NCBI GenBank assembly: GCA_023404495.1
Contig: JAEYBE010000005.1
Location: forward strand, 20,648-84,647
Reading direction: 5' to 3'
From: Actinomycetes bacterium
Lineage (GTDB): Bacteria > Actinomycetota > Thermoleophilia > Solirubrobacterales > JACPNS01
Length of the DNA: 64,000 bases
Shown here piece after piece: positions 36,453 through 45,322 of the stretch. Below the pieces are notes generated by a model. That model ran no database searches. It was not told the origin of the DNA and worked only from the letters and a program-made list of their open reading frames with translations. How positions within the stretch are numbered: position 1 is the first letter of the stretch; each line of letters opens with the position of its first letter. The position numbers and the translations under genes are program-made.

Positions 36453-36463
36453 TAGGGTAGCTT
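36453..36463. promoter_or_regulatory. Overlapping divergent -10 boxes for the FmdB-like gene and glyS
   Basis: Minus strand: TACCCT (36459-36454), 7 nt before the ATG at 36446. Plus strand: TAGGGT (36453-36458) and TAGCTT (36458-36463), the latter 10 nt before the glyS ATG. The boxes share bases, so the two directions probably compete for polymerase. Confidence 0.45.
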
Positions 36464-36473
36464 TTGCGCCTCA

Positions 36474-37868
36474 ATGGGGGACCTTCCGACACCAGAATCA
36501 GCCGCGCAGGACACCGTCACGATGGACAAGATCGTGTCGCTCTGCAAGCGGCGCGGCTTCATCTTCCAGTCGTCGGAGATCTACGGGGGCCTTGCGAGCA
36601 CCTACGACTACGGCCACTACGGCGTGCTGCTCAAGAACAACGTCAAGGCCGAGTGGCGTCGCTCGGTCGCCCAGGAACGCGACGACGTCGTGCTGCTTGA
36701 TGCCGCGATCCTGATGCACCCGAAGACCTGGGAGGCCTCCGGGCACCTCGCCGGATTCTCCGATCCGCTCGTGCAGTGCTTGGGCAAATGCAAGCGCCGC
36801 TTCCGCTATGACCACCTGGTCGAGGAACTCGAGGCCGAAGGCAAGCCCACCGACAACGTGGTGTGCCCGGTCTGTGGGGGCGAGCTCTCCGAGCCGAAGA
36901 ACTTCAACCTGATGTTCCAGACGAACATGGGCCCGGTCCAGGATGAGGGATCGACGATCTACCTGCGACCCGAAACCGCGCAGGGAATCTTCGTCAACTT
37001 CAAGAACGTCATGCAGTTTGCGCGCAAGAAGCTGCCGATGGGGATTGCCCAGATCGGCAAGAGCTTTCGCAACGAGATCACGCCGGGCAACTTCATCTTT
37101 CGCACACGCGAGTTTGAGCAGATGGAGATCGAGTACTTCGTGCCGCCGGCGATGGCCGAGCAGGCATATGAGGAGTGGAAGACAGCGCGCCTCAACTGGT
37201 ACATCGAGTTGGGAATCCGCCCCGACCACCTCACCCTGCGCGCGCACGACGCCGACGAGCTCTCGCACTACTCGAGCGGCACTTCCGACGTCGAGTACTG
37301 GTTCCCGATGGGCTGGAGCGAGCTGGAGGGCATCGCCAACCGCGGCGACTTCGACCTCACCCAACACCAGCAGTTCTCCGGCGAGAAGCTCGACTACCTC
37401 GACCCCGCCACCAACGAGCGCTACGTCCCGCACGTGATTGAGCCCTCGGCAGGCGCCGACCGCGGCACGCTTGCCTTCATGGTCGACGCCTACGACGAGG
37501 AAAACGTTGAGGGCCGCGAGCGCGTGGTGTTGCGCCTGCACCCGCGGCTTGCCCCGGTCAAAGTCGCCGTGCTGCCGCTCGTCAATAAGGACGGCCAGCC
37601 CGAGAAGGCCCGTTCGCTCTACGAAGCGCTGCGCAAAGACATGCAGGCCGAGTTCGACACCGGCGGCTCGATCGGCAAGCGCTACCGCCGCCAGGACGAG
37701 ATCGGCACACCGTGGGGCGTCACGATCGACCACCAGACGATGGAGGACGACACCGTCACTCTGCGCGACCGCGATTCGCTCGAACAGACGCGAATTCCGA
37801 TCGGCGACGTCGGTGCGCTGCTGCGCGAGAAGCTTGCCGCTGACTGGAAGAGCCCGAAGCTGGGGTAG
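36474..37868 (+). CDS. glyS: Glycyl-tRNA synthetase (single-chain alpha2 type)
   Basis: 464 residues, class II. Motif 2 is GIAQIGKSFRNEITPGNFIFRTREFEQ and the active-site strand is YLRPETAQGIFVNF. Zinc-type Cys are visible (CLGKCKRRF, CPVCGG). The C-terminal anticodon-binding domain begins near LPLVNKDG. This is the eukaryote/archaea-like dimer form used by actinobacteria and mycoplasmas rather than the alpha/beta tetramer. The ATG at 36474 is used; an ATG at 36522 is possible. Confidence 0.97.
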   Translation: MGDLPTPESAAQDTVTMDKIVSLCKRRGFIFQSSEIYGGLASTYDYGHYGVLLKNNVKAEWRRSVAQERDDVVLLDAAILMHPKTWEASGHLAGFSDPLVQCLGKCKRRFRYDHLVEELEAEGKPTDNVVCPVCGGELSEPKNFNLMFQTNMGPVQDEGSTIYLRPETAQGIFVNFKNVMQFARKKLPMGIAQIGKSFRNEITPGNFIFRTREFEQMEIEYFVPPAMAEQAYEEWKTARLNWYIELGIRPDHLTLRAHDADELSHYSSGTSDVEYWFPMGWSELEGIANRGDFDLTQHQQFSGEKLDYLDPATNERYVPHVIEPSAGADRGTLAFMVDAYDEENVEGRERVVLRLHPRLAPVKVAVLPLVNKDGQPEKARSLYEALRKDMQAEFDTGGSIGKRYRRQDEIGTPWGVTIDHQTMEDDTVTLRDRDSLEQTRIPIGDVGALLREKLAADWKSPKLG

Positions 37869-37882
37869 GACTCTCCCGAGCG

Positions 37883-39238
37883 TTGATCGACGTGAGCCTG
37901 CAGTCTCGAATAGCGGCCGAAATGCCCCGCGCCAAGGAGAACCTTGCGCAGCTGGTTGCATATCGCTCGGTCGCCGACGCTGCAGTTGAAGATCCTTCTG
38001 AGTGCGCCGCCGCCGCCGAGTGGGTGGTGTCGGCGATGCGCGAAGCCGGCGTCACCGGCGCGGCCGCACACGAGACACCAGACGGGAGCAAGGTCGTGCT
38101 CGGCGAGGTCGCCGGCCCGAGCGGCGCCCCAACGGTCCTGCTCTACAGCCACTACGACGTCCAGCCAGCCGGCGACCCCGACGCTTGGAGCAGCCCGCCG
38201 TTCGAGTTGACCGAGCGCGACGGTCGCTGGTTCGGGCGTGGCGCGGCCGACTGCAAGAGTGGGGTGATCGTCTCATTGCTCGCGCTCAAAGGGCTTGGGG
38301 TGGCGACGGGCACGCCCCCACCGGTGAATCTGAAGATCGTCGTGGAGGGCTCAGAGGAGCAGGGCACCGGCGGCCTCGATCAGTTTGTCGAGGCCAACCC
38401 CGAACTCTTCGCGGCCGACGCGATGCTGATTCTCGACTCGGGCAACTTCGAACTCGGCCTGCCGACGCTTACCACCAGCTTGCGCGGAATCGTCAATCTC
38501 AACGTGAGCGTGGAGACGATGGCCGGCCCGCAGCATTCGGGCGTCTACGGAGGCGCCTCGCCGGACGCGCTCGGCGCGTTGATCGGGATGCTCGCCTCAC
38601 TGACCGACGCAAACGGCAACACGACGATCGACGGCCTCGATTCGGCCCAGACCTGGGCCGGTGTCGAGTACGCATCTGAGAACTTCGCCGCCGACGCGGG
38701 GGTGCTTGCGGGAGTGGACCTTGCCGGCGACGGCAGCGTGCCAGAGATGATCTGGGCGCGGCCTGCCGTGAGCGTGCTCGGCATTGACGCGCCGGCAGTC
38801 GACGGCGCCGCCAACGCGATCCAGCCGCGCGCCCGCGCAAAGGTCAGCGTCCGCGTCCCGCCGGGACTCTCCGGCGAACACGCGGCCGAGGCGCTCGAGG
38901 CGCACTTGCGCAGCCGCACGCCATGGAACGCGAAGCTCAGCTTCGAGCGTGAGGCAGTCGCAGATCCATTCAGCGGGAGACTCGACGGCCCGGCTTTTGC
39001 GGCGCTAAGCGAGGCGATGGCCGAGGCCTTCGATCGTCCCACCACCACGATGGGCCAGGGCGGTTCGATTCCCCTCTGCACGCTGCTGGCCGACGAGTTC
39101 CCGCAGGCAGAGATTCTCCTGCTCGGCGCGCAGGAGCCGGCTTGCCAGATTCACGCGCCGGACGAATCCGTCGATCCGCGCGAGATCGAGCGAGTTGCGC
39201 TGGCAGTCGCTTTGTTCATCGCGAGCTACAAAGGCTGA
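37883..39238 (+). CDS. M20-family metallopeptidase (dipeptidase-like)
   Basis: 451 residues. Two-zinc ligands are complete: LLYSHYDVQPAG (His, Asp), GRGAADCKSG (Asp), VEGSEEQGTGG (Glu-Glu), LILDSGN (Asp), and the last His in ACQIHAPDESV. The dimerisation lid domain is present (GPQHSGVYGG). Substrate is unknown; dipeptides are likely from the PAGDPDAWSSPPFE block. The start is unclear: TTG at 37883 or GTG at 37892. It lies 14 bp after glyS. Confidence 0.92.
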   Translation: MIDVSLQSRIAAEMPRAKENLAQLVAYRSVADAAVEDPSECAAAAEWVVSAMREAGVTGAAAHETPDGSKVVLGEVAGPSGAPTVLLYSHYDVQPAGDPDAWSSPPFELTERDGRWFGRGAADCKSGVIVSLLALKGLGVATGTPPPVNLKIVVEGSEEQGTGGLDQFVEANPELFAADAMLILDSGNFELGLPTLTTSLRGIVNLNVSVETMAGPQHSGVYGGASPDALGALIGMLASLTDANGNTTIDGLDSAQTWAGVEYASENFAADAGVLAGVDLAGDGSVPEMIWARPAVSVLGIDAPAVDGAANAIQPRARAKVSVRVPPGLSGEHAAEALEAHLRSRTPWNAKLSFEREAVADPFSGRLDGPAFAALSEAMAEAFDRPTTTMGQGGSIPLCTLLADEFPQAEILLLGAQEPACQIHAPDESVDPREIERVALAVALFIASYKG

Positions 39239-39265
39239 GCGCAGACGCGCTCGACCCGGCCGCCG

Positions 39266-40480
39266 CTAGATGTGGCCGTAGCGCGACCATGCGATCGCTT
39301 CGAGCGCGTACTTCAGGCCGAAGATCAGTTCGGCGTCGTTCTTCCACGCGCTGCTTGCCCCGCGCTTGTAAACCTGATTCCCAAGGAACCCGGCCGGGGA
39401 GTGGCTGCGCAGCCGCGCGAGCGAACCTTTGAGAATTCGGTTCGCCAAGGGTTGCCAGCGTTCGGGTTGCGCGCAGCCCTTGTGCACGACGTCGCACGCT
39501 TTGGACAGGTGCAGAAGTCCGGCGGCCGTGATCACGCCGGCCGAGACATCTCGCGGATCGCTGGCGCGCGCGCGGTAATCCCACAGCGGCAGGCCGTCGG
39601 CCGGCAGGTGCTTTGCGACGTAGTTCGCATTCTTTTCCGCAATCGCAAGGAACTTGCGGCTCGAGAACTGCCGGCCGGCGTCTGCGAATCCGTAGATGCT
39701 CCACGCCTGGCCTCTGGCCCAGACACTGCGGTCGGAGAGGCCCTGGTGGGTGTGGCGAATCACTCGCGGTCGCTTGGAGCTGCGGATATACCGGCCCGCT
39801 TGGTAAGTGGAGCCATCGCTGCGCTGAAGATGCCGTGCCACCCAGTCGGCATGGCGCCGGGCAAGCGCGCGGTACTTCGACTCGCCGGTGACCAACGCAG
39901 CCCAATACAACAGATCGAGATTCATCATGCTGTCGACGATCGTCTCGGTGCCGCCGCTTGGGCAGTCCGAGCAGGTTCGGGCGCTCATCGGAATGATTCC
40001 CTGGCCGGTCGTCCGCGAAAGCCGCAGCAGTGTCGCCGCGGCCCTCAGCCCGCTTGACTCAAAGCGCCGGCAGTCGATCTGCGACCGACCGCATATTCGC
40101 CACCAGGCGGCGACCGACGACTCGCCGTACATGAATCCGAGGTCGTGCAGCTTGGTGCGTTCAAATCCGAAGTGCTCGATCGTCGCCGCGCGCGCCCGCG
40201 CCGCGTTCGAATCCGTCGGTTGCAGGTCGAATGCGTGCCAGAGCGTTGCCGCCCAGAATCCAGAGGTCCAATCGCTGCCGGGCGCAAAGCGCAGGATGCC
40301 ATCGTCGCCGGTGCCGACGGGGAAATCTCCGGCGGGCACTTGCGCCGAGAGCTGGTCCACACGCTGCAGCAGGAGATCGCCCTCGGCGCCGAACGCAGCG
40401 GGGTCCGGGGTCAGGGCGCTTGCCGCGGCCGGGAAGCAGCAGACGGCAAGTACGGCGAGTGTGGCCAGCGCGGAGCGCAT
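39266..40480 (-). CDS. Secreted GH88-family unsaturated glucuronyl hydrolase-like protein
   Basis: 404 residues with a signal peptide (1 to about 22). The (alpha/alpha)6 barrel is recognisable. The two catalytic Asp are placed as in Bacillus UGL: Asp113 in LHDLGFMYG and Asp183 in TETIVDSMMNLDLLYW. Also present: SVWARGQAWSIYGFAD. The enzyme would remove unsaturated glucuronic acid from oligosaccharides made by polysaccharide lyases. No lyase is nearby, so the substrate is not clear. Confidence 0.85.
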   Translation of the reverse strand: MRSALATLAVLAVCCFPAAASALTPDPAAFGAEGDLLLQRVDQLSAQVPAGDFPVGTGDDGILRFAPGSDWTSGFWAATLWHAFDLQPTDSNAARARAATIEHFGFERTKLHDLGFMYGESSVAAWWRICGRSQIDCRRFESSGLRAAATLLRLSRTTGQGIIPMSARTCSDCPSGGTETIVDSMMNLDLLYWAALVTGESKYRALARRHADWVARHLQRSDGSTYQAGRYIRSSKRPRVIRHTHQGLSDRSVWARGQAWSIYGFADAGRQFSSRKFLAIAEKNANYVAKHLPADGLPLWDYRARASDPRDVSAGVITAAGLLHLSKACDVVHKGCAQPERWQPLANRILKGSLARLRSHSPAGFLGNQVYKRGASSAWKNDAELIFGLKYALEAIAWSRYGHI

Positions 40481-40519
40481 CTCTACTACGAACAGCGACC
40501 GACGAGCCGTAGTTGCGGT

Positions 40520-41140
40520 CTACGAGCGCTCGGCGCCGAGCAGATAGAGCGCGGCGTCGATGTCGGCGGCGACGCAGGCGTCATGATCGCCCTCCGGGTC
40601 CTGAAACATCTCCAGCGCCAGGCCGTTGGCCATCGCCAGAAGCGCCGACGCTGTCGCCAATGGAGCATGGCGCGGGGTGATTGCGCCTTTTGCCGTCATC
40701 TGCTCGATGATCTCAGCGAACTGCCCGCGCGTCTTGCGGTTGTAGTCGGCGACTTCGTTGCCGATCTCCGGGTGCCTGCGCGCCTCGCCGATCAGCTCAA
40801 ACGCAAGTAGGTAGAGCTCGGGCTCGTTGTCGAGAATGATGCGCAGCTGCGCAAGCAGCAGATTGACCAGTTCTTCGGCGTTGCTCGCGATGCTCGTCGC
40901 CGCTTGGATCGCCTCAACGAGCCGGTCGGTCTCGCGGCGGATCACCTCGATCAGCAGGCGCTCCTTGGAGCCGAAGTAGTAGTGCAGCAGGCCGCGGCTG
41001 ACACCGGCCTCCTTGGAGACGTGATCGAACGTCGCGCCGGCCGCGCCGTACTTGGCGACGCAAGTGCGCATGGCCGCGACGATTCGCGTCGCTTTCTCGC
41101 CCGTCAGATTCGGAGCTGACTTTGTGTCCGCGGAAGCCAC
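40520..41140 (-). CDS. TetR-family transcriptional regulator
   Basis: 206 residues. The N-terminal helix-turn-helix is clear: ATFDHVSKEAGVSRGLLHYYFGSKERLLIEVI. The C-terminal domain is helical; ligand unknown. The start is GTG at 41140, and TAGACT lies 9 nt upstream. It follows the MBL gene on the same strand by 12 bp, so that gene is a candidate target or operon partner. Confidence 0.9.
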   Translation of the reverse strand: MASADTKSAPNLTGEKATRIVAAMRTCVAKYGAAGATFDHVSKEAGVSRGLLHYYFGSKERLLIEVIRRETDRLVEAIQAATSIASNAEELVNLLLAQLRIILDNEPELYLLAFELIGEARRHPEIGNEVADYNRKTRGQFAEIIEQMTAKGAITPRHAPLATASALLAMANGLALEMFQDPEGDHDACVAADIDAALYLLGAERS

Positions 41141-41152
41141 TCGACGTGCAGT

Positions 41153-41851
41153 CTAAGGCTCAAATGGGGCGTAATGTCCCGGGATGATCCGCACGGGCTG
41201 CAAATCGCGGATTTTGCGCCACTGTGCGAGCAGTGTCTCGCGCCCGGGGAAGTCTTTCGGCAGCTCCATCTTCTCGAAGTACTCAGGCAGCGGGCCGACG
41301 CAGTCGCTGGGGATCGCGACCAGGCCCTCAGCCGTGTCGACAAGCAGCGTGATCAACCCATCCGAGTGTCCTGGCGTGAGCATCCAGCGCACGCCGTCTT
41401 CGAACTCGCCTTCGCTGCCGGAGAGCGGAACAACCTCGACCGTCTCAAGCAGTCCGGACCACATCTTCGCGTACGGCGCATCGAGCTCGATCTCGTGCAC
41501 GAACACCCGGCGACCGGGGAATTCCATCAGCGCCCCGACGTGATCGAAGTGCATGTGCGTGAGGATTACGTCCTCGATCTTGAACGGGTCGGCGCCGAGC
41601 TCCCCGATCGCCGCGCTGTAGGGAGCGCCCTGCATCGGGATCCCGGGGTCGACCACGTAATTGCGCGCCGCGCGGATCAGACAAGAGTTGGGGATCACCA
41701 GCATCGCGGCCGACTCGCCGTTCATCTGGATCTCCTTGTACCTGGAGAACCCGCTGGGCGAGTCAGCGGCCTGCTGGACTTCGGCGGTGCCCGCCCCGAC
41801 GGCGAAGACGAATCGCCGTTCGGGGAAGAGCAGATCTACCGAGTGGGCCAC
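41153..41851 (-). CDS. MBL-fold metallohydrolase (lactonase-like)
   Basis: 232 residues. Zinc motif HMHFDHVG, TPGHSDG, IPSDCVGP and the terminal PGHYAPF form a complete two-metal site similar to AHL-lactonase relatives. The first about 40 residues are variable. Substrate unknown; a lactone or ester is likely. The GTG start lies 3 nt after the stop of the upstream coiled-coil gene, so they are co-transcribed. Confidence 0.85.
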   Translation of the reverse strand: MAHSVDLLFPERRFVFAVGAGTAEVQQAADSPSGFSRYKEIQMNGESAAMLVIPNSCLIRAARNYVVDPGIPMQGAPYSAAIGELGADPFKIEDVILTHMHFDHVGALMEFPGRRVFVHEIELDAPYAKMWSGLLETVEVVPLSGSEGEFEDGVRWMLTPGHSDGLITLLVDTAEGLVAIPSDCVGPLPEYFEKMELPKDFPGRETLLAQWRKIRDLQPVRIIPGHYAPFEP

Positions 41852-41854
41852 GCG

Positions 41855-42265
41855 CTAGGCGGAACCGTTGCTGCTGCCGACCGGACTCGCGGTCTTGGAG
41901 GTGTACTGGAACTCCTCCTCCGCACCGAACAGCGCGTCGAGCACTGCCTTGCGGGCGTCTTCGCTGACCGCCAGGGCCACGATCGCGCCAAGGGTCGCGA
42001 CAACGAACAGCTTGCGCACGGGGTGACGCTTCCTCTTCTCCTGCTTGGCCGGCTCAGGCTCGGGTGCGGGGGCGACGGCCTGCTTCTCCTCGGCCTTCTT
42101 GGCGGATCGCTTCATCTGTTTCTGCGCTTTCTTGGAGATCTTCTGCTCGGTTGGCTTTGCTTCCTCGACCGCGTGCTGAACCGACTGCAACGCGCTGAGC
42201 GCGTGCTCGCGGAGTTCGGCGTCGGTGAGGATCTGCTTGATCTGCTTTGCCTTCGTGGTTGCCAT
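41855..42265 (-). CDS. Lys/Glu-rich coiled-coil protein with one hydrophobic segment
   Basis: 136 residues, family not recognised. A helical charged N-terminal half (to about 80, Lys/Glu/Gln/Pro-rich) precedes a hydrophobic stretch (LFVVATLGAIVALAVS) and a short acidic tail. The ATG has AGGAGG 10 nt upstream, and a TAGTAT box lies about 36-41 nt before the ATG, so this gene has a leader unlike most neighbours. It lies 41 bp after lon. Confidence 0.7.
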   Translation of the reverse strand: MATTKAKQIKQILTDAELREHALSALQSVQHAVEEAKPTEQKISKKAQKQMKRSAKKAEEKQAVAPAPEPEPAKQEKRKRHPVRKLFVVATLGAIVALAVSEDARKAVLDALFGAEEEFQYTSKTASPVGSSNGSA

Positions 42266-42306
42266 GGCTGGCTCGCCTCCTGGCGGTCTTACGTCGATTG
42301 CGGATA

Positions 42307-44769
42307 CTAAATGCTGACCTTCTTGCCGGTGCGGCCGTTGGCCGCTGACTTCTTCCTACCCGGCTTTCCATTCGCGGACGACTTGGCCGGTTCGAGCGCG
42401 AGTGCGAGGACCTCGTCGATCGAGCTGACGAATTTGAACTTCGTCTTTTTGAGCAGAGCCTTCGGGATCTCCTCGGCGTCGGCCTCGTTGTCCGAGGGTG
42501 CGATCACCGTCTTCATCTCGGCCTGCTGGGCGGCGATCGCCTTTTCCTTCAGGCCGCCGATCGGCAGAACCTGACCGGTCAGCGTGATCTCGCCCGTCAT
42601 CGCGACGTCGCTCCTGACGCACCGGCCGGTGACCAGCGACGCGAGCGCCGTCGTCATCGTCACGCCGGCCGATGGTCCGTCCTTGGGAACGGCGCCGGCC
42701 GGCACGTGGATGTGGATGTCGTGGGTCGCAAACCAGTCATCCGGCAGACCGGAGCCGAGTTCCTTGTAGTGGCCCTTGATCCACGAGAGCGCGGCTTGGG
42801 CCGACTCGCGCATCACGTCGCCGAGCTGCCCGGTGATCTGCAGCCCGCCTTTGCCGGGGTAGGCGGTCGCCTCGATGTAGAGGACGTCGCCGCCCACAGG
42901 AGTCCAGGCAAGACCCGTCGCCACGCCCGGCGTGTTGGTGCGGCGCGGAGCGTCTGCCTTGACCTTGCGCGACCCCAGCAGCTCGACGATCTGGGCCTTG
43001 CGGACGGTGCGCTTGGACTTGCGGGTTCCCTCGGCGAACTCGCGGGCGACCTTGCGGCAGACGGCGCCGATCTCGCGCTCCAGGTTGCGTACGCCGGCTT
43101 CGCGGGTGTAGCCGTCGATGATTTCGGTCAGTGCGTCGTCGGCGAACTCGATCTTCGTCTTGGTGAGCCCATTGCGCTCAACCTGACGCGGCACGAGGTA
43201 GCGCTTTGCGATCTGCAGCTTGTCCTGGGCGGTGTAGCCAGAGAGCTGAATCACCTCCATGCGGTCGCGCAACGGACCGGGGATCGGCTCGATCTGGTTG
43301 GCCGTCGCGATGAACGTCACGTTGGAGAGGTCGAACGGCAGGTCGAGGTAGTGATCGCGGAAGGTCGCGTTCTGCTCGGGGTCGAGCACCTCGAGCATCG
43401 CGCTCGCAGGGTCTCCGCGGAAGTCGTTGCCCATCTTGTCGATCTCGTCGATCATCAGCACCGGGTTGTTTGAGCCGGCGTCGCGCATTGCGCGGATGAT
43501 CGTGCCGGGCATCGCACCGATGTAGGTCCGCCGGTGGCCGCGAATCTCGGCCTCGTCGCGCACACCGCCGACCGAGATGCGCTCGAACTCGCGGCCCATC
43601 GCGCGGGCGACGCTGCGACCAAGCGACGTCTTGCCGACGCCCGGCGGCCCGAGCAGGCAGAGGATCGTGCCGCGCGCGTCGGGGTTGAGCTTGCGCACGG
43701 CGAGAAACTCGATCAGCCGGTCCTTGACCTTCTCGATGTCGTAGTGGTCGTCGTCGAGCACCTTCCTGGCATGTTTGAGGTCGAGGTTGTCCTCGGTGTG
43801 CTTGTCCCACGGCAGCGAGACGATCCACTCAAGGTAGGTACGGATGACGCCGTATTCGGCGGCTGCGGCCGGCAGTCGCTCAAGGCGTTCCAGCTCGCGG
43901 TCGGCGGCGGTGCGGACCTCCTCCGGGAGTCCGGCGTCCTCGATCTGCTGGCGCAGGTCGGCGGCTTCTGCCGCGTCGGGATCCGATTCGCCGAGCTCTT
44001 CCTGGATTGCCTTGAGCTGCTGGCGCAGGAAGAACTCGCGCTGCGACTTGTCGACCTCTTCCTGGACTTGGGTTTGGATCTTCGCGCCCATCGCGATCAC
44101 GTCAGCCTCGCGCGCCAGAAACGCGGCGAGCTTGCGCAGGCGCTTGGTGACGTCGGCCTCCTCGAGCAGTTCCTGCTTCTCCTCTGTCTTCAGACGCAAG
44201 GAGCCCGCGATCACGTGGACGAGCTGCGAGGGGTCGTCGACGTTGGCGACCGCGACCATCAGCTCTTCCGGCAGATAGGGCACGTTCTCGACGATCTGAT
44301 TGAAGGAGCCCTGAACACTGCGGACGAGCGCTTCGAGCTCGGTTGACTCCTCGATCAGGTCCGGCAGCTCGGTGACGCGCGCGACCAGGTAAGGGGTGGT
44401 GCGCGTGTAGTCGTCGATGCGGATTCGCTGCGAACCCTGGACGAGCACGCGCAGCGTGTCGTCGGGCATCTTCATCATCCGCTGAATCGTCCCGGCGACA
44501 CCGACGTCGTAAAGCTGGTCGGGTCCGGGCGACTCGTTCTCCGGGTCGGTGCTCGCGACCATCGCGATCATGCGATTGCCCGCCAAGACGTCATTGACCA
44601 ACTCGACGCTGCGGTCCTGTCCGATCGCCAGCGGCGTGAGCGTGTCGGGGAAGGTGACGGTTTCGCGCAGCGGCAGCACCGGCAGTACATCCGGGAGCGA
44701 CGAGCCGCCGAACTCCACCTGCTGGGGCTCGCCCGAGGAGATGATTTCGATCAGTGAGTCGTCGGCCAT
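42307..44769 (-). CDS. lon: ATP-dependent protease Lon
   Basis: 820 residues, full length. N-terminal substrate domain, coiled-coil, AAA+ module (Walker A GPPGVGKTS, Walker B LMIDEIDKMG), and C-terminal Ser-Lys protease with PKDGPSAGVTM (catalytic Ser) and GGLKEKAIAA (catalytic Lys). Degrades damaged and regulatory proteins in the cytoplasm. Overlaps the Hsp20 stop by 1 bp, forming a stress operon. Confidence 0.98.
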   Translation of the reverse strand: MADDSLIEIISSGEPQQVEFGGSSLPDVLPVLPLRETVTFPDTLTPLAIGQDRSVELVNDVLAGNRMIAMVASTDPENESPGPDQLYDVGVAGTIQRMMKMPDDTLRVLVQGSQRIRIDDYTRTTPYLVARVTELPDLIEESTELEALVRSVQGSFNQIVENVPYLPEELMVAVANVDDPSQLVHVIAGSLRLKTEEKQELLEEADVTKRLRKLAAFLAREADVIAMGAKIQTQVQEEVDKSQREFFLRQQLKAIQEELGESDPDAAEAADLRQQIEDAGLPEEVRTAADRELERLERLPAAAAEYGVIRTYLEWIVSLPWDKHTEDNLDLKHARKVLDDDHYDIEKVKDRLIEFLAVRKLNPDARGTILCLLGPPGVGKTSLGRSVARAMGREFERISVGGVRDEAEIRGHRRTYIGAMPGTIIRAMRDAGSNNPVLMIDEIDKMGNDFRGDPASAMLEVLDPEQNATFRDHYLDLPFDLSNVTFIATANQIEPIPGPLRDRMEVIQLSGYTAQDKLQIAKRYLVPRQVERNGLTKTKIEFADDALTEIIDGYTREAGVRNLEREIGAVCRKVAREFAEGTRKSKRTVRKAQIVELLGSRKVKADAPRRTNTPGVATGLAWTPVGGDVLYIEATAYPGKGGLQITGQLGDVMRESAQAALSWIKGHYKELGSGLPDDWFATHDIHIHVPAGAVPKDGPSAGVTMTTALASLVTGRCVRSDVAMTGEITLTGQVLPIGGLKEKAIAAQQAEMKTVIAPSDNEADAEEIPKALLKKTKFKFVSSIDEVLALALEPAKSSANGKPGRKKSAANGRTGKKVSI

Positions 44770-45233
44770 CAGGCGCCGTCCTTCTCGCGTGAGGGAACCT
44801 TCTTGACAGGCGTCAGTTGAATCTTCTCGGGCTCGGCGAGCGGCAGTTCAATGCGCAGCAGGCCGTCCTCGTAGGTTGCGCTTGCAGCGTCCGCCACGAC
44901 ATCGGCACCGAGCTCGATCACGCGGCGAAAGCGACCGTGTTCGATTTCGATCTGCTGGTAGAGGCGATTGGTGTCCTCGCCGTGTGAGCGCTCGCCGCCG
45001 ATCACCAGGCGACGGCCCTGGATTTCCAGTCCGACGTCCTCGATCGAGATCCCCGCAAGGTCGGCGGTGACGATCGCCTTCGGCGGATCGCCGCAGTAGT
45101 AGACGTCGACCTTTGGAGTGAAACCGGGACGCTTGCGACTCGAGACGCCCACGCGCTCCCAGCTCTGACCGAAGAGCTCGTCGAGCTGCCTGCGCATGCG
45201 TTCGAAGTTCGCGAAGATGTCGTCGTCGCGCAT
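44769..45233 (-). CDS. Small heat-shock protein (Hsp20/alpha-crystallin)
   Basis: 154 residues. Alpha-crystallin domain from about 40 to 135: PKVDVYYCGDPPKAIVTADLAG, LVIGGERSHG, GRFRRVIELGADV, ATYEDGLLRIELPL. It should bind unfolded proteins without ATP and pass them on; pairing with Lon suggests triage of damaged proteins. The ATG is supported by TAGTTT 7 nt upstream. No HAIR or CIRCE heat-shock operator was found in the 89-bp divergent gap. Confidence 0.93.
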   Translation of the reverse strand: MRDDDIFANFERMRRQLDELFGQSWERVGVSSRKRPGFTPKVDVYYCGDPPKAIVTADLAGISIEDVGLEIQGRRLVIGGERSHGEDTNRLYQQIEIEHGRFRRVIELGADVVADAASATYEDGLLRIELPLAEPEKIQLTPVKKVPSREKDGA

Positions 45234-45240
45234 GTGGTGA

Positions 45241-45246
45241 AAACTA
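45241..45246 (-). promoter_or_regulatory. -10 box TAGTTT of the hsp20-lon operon (leaderless type)
   Basis: TAGTTT ends 7 nt before the ATG at 45233. Confidence 0.5.
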
Positions 45247-45310
45247 GCGTTTGGTGTTATCCGCTGGGTCGATTCGGGCTACCCCCATTGCAGCCGAGCC
45301 GGCGCGTCTG

Positions 45311-45316
45311 TACGGT
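45311..45316 (+). promoter_or_regulatory. -10 box TACGGT of the ABC exporter operon (leaderless type)
   Basis: TACGGT ends 6 nt before the ATG at 45323. Confidence 0.5.
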
Positions 45317-45322
45317 TGCCGA

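Noticed and set aside
45234..45322. HAIR or CIRCE heat-shock operator before hsp20
   Set aside because: No matching inverted repeat in the 89-bp gap.
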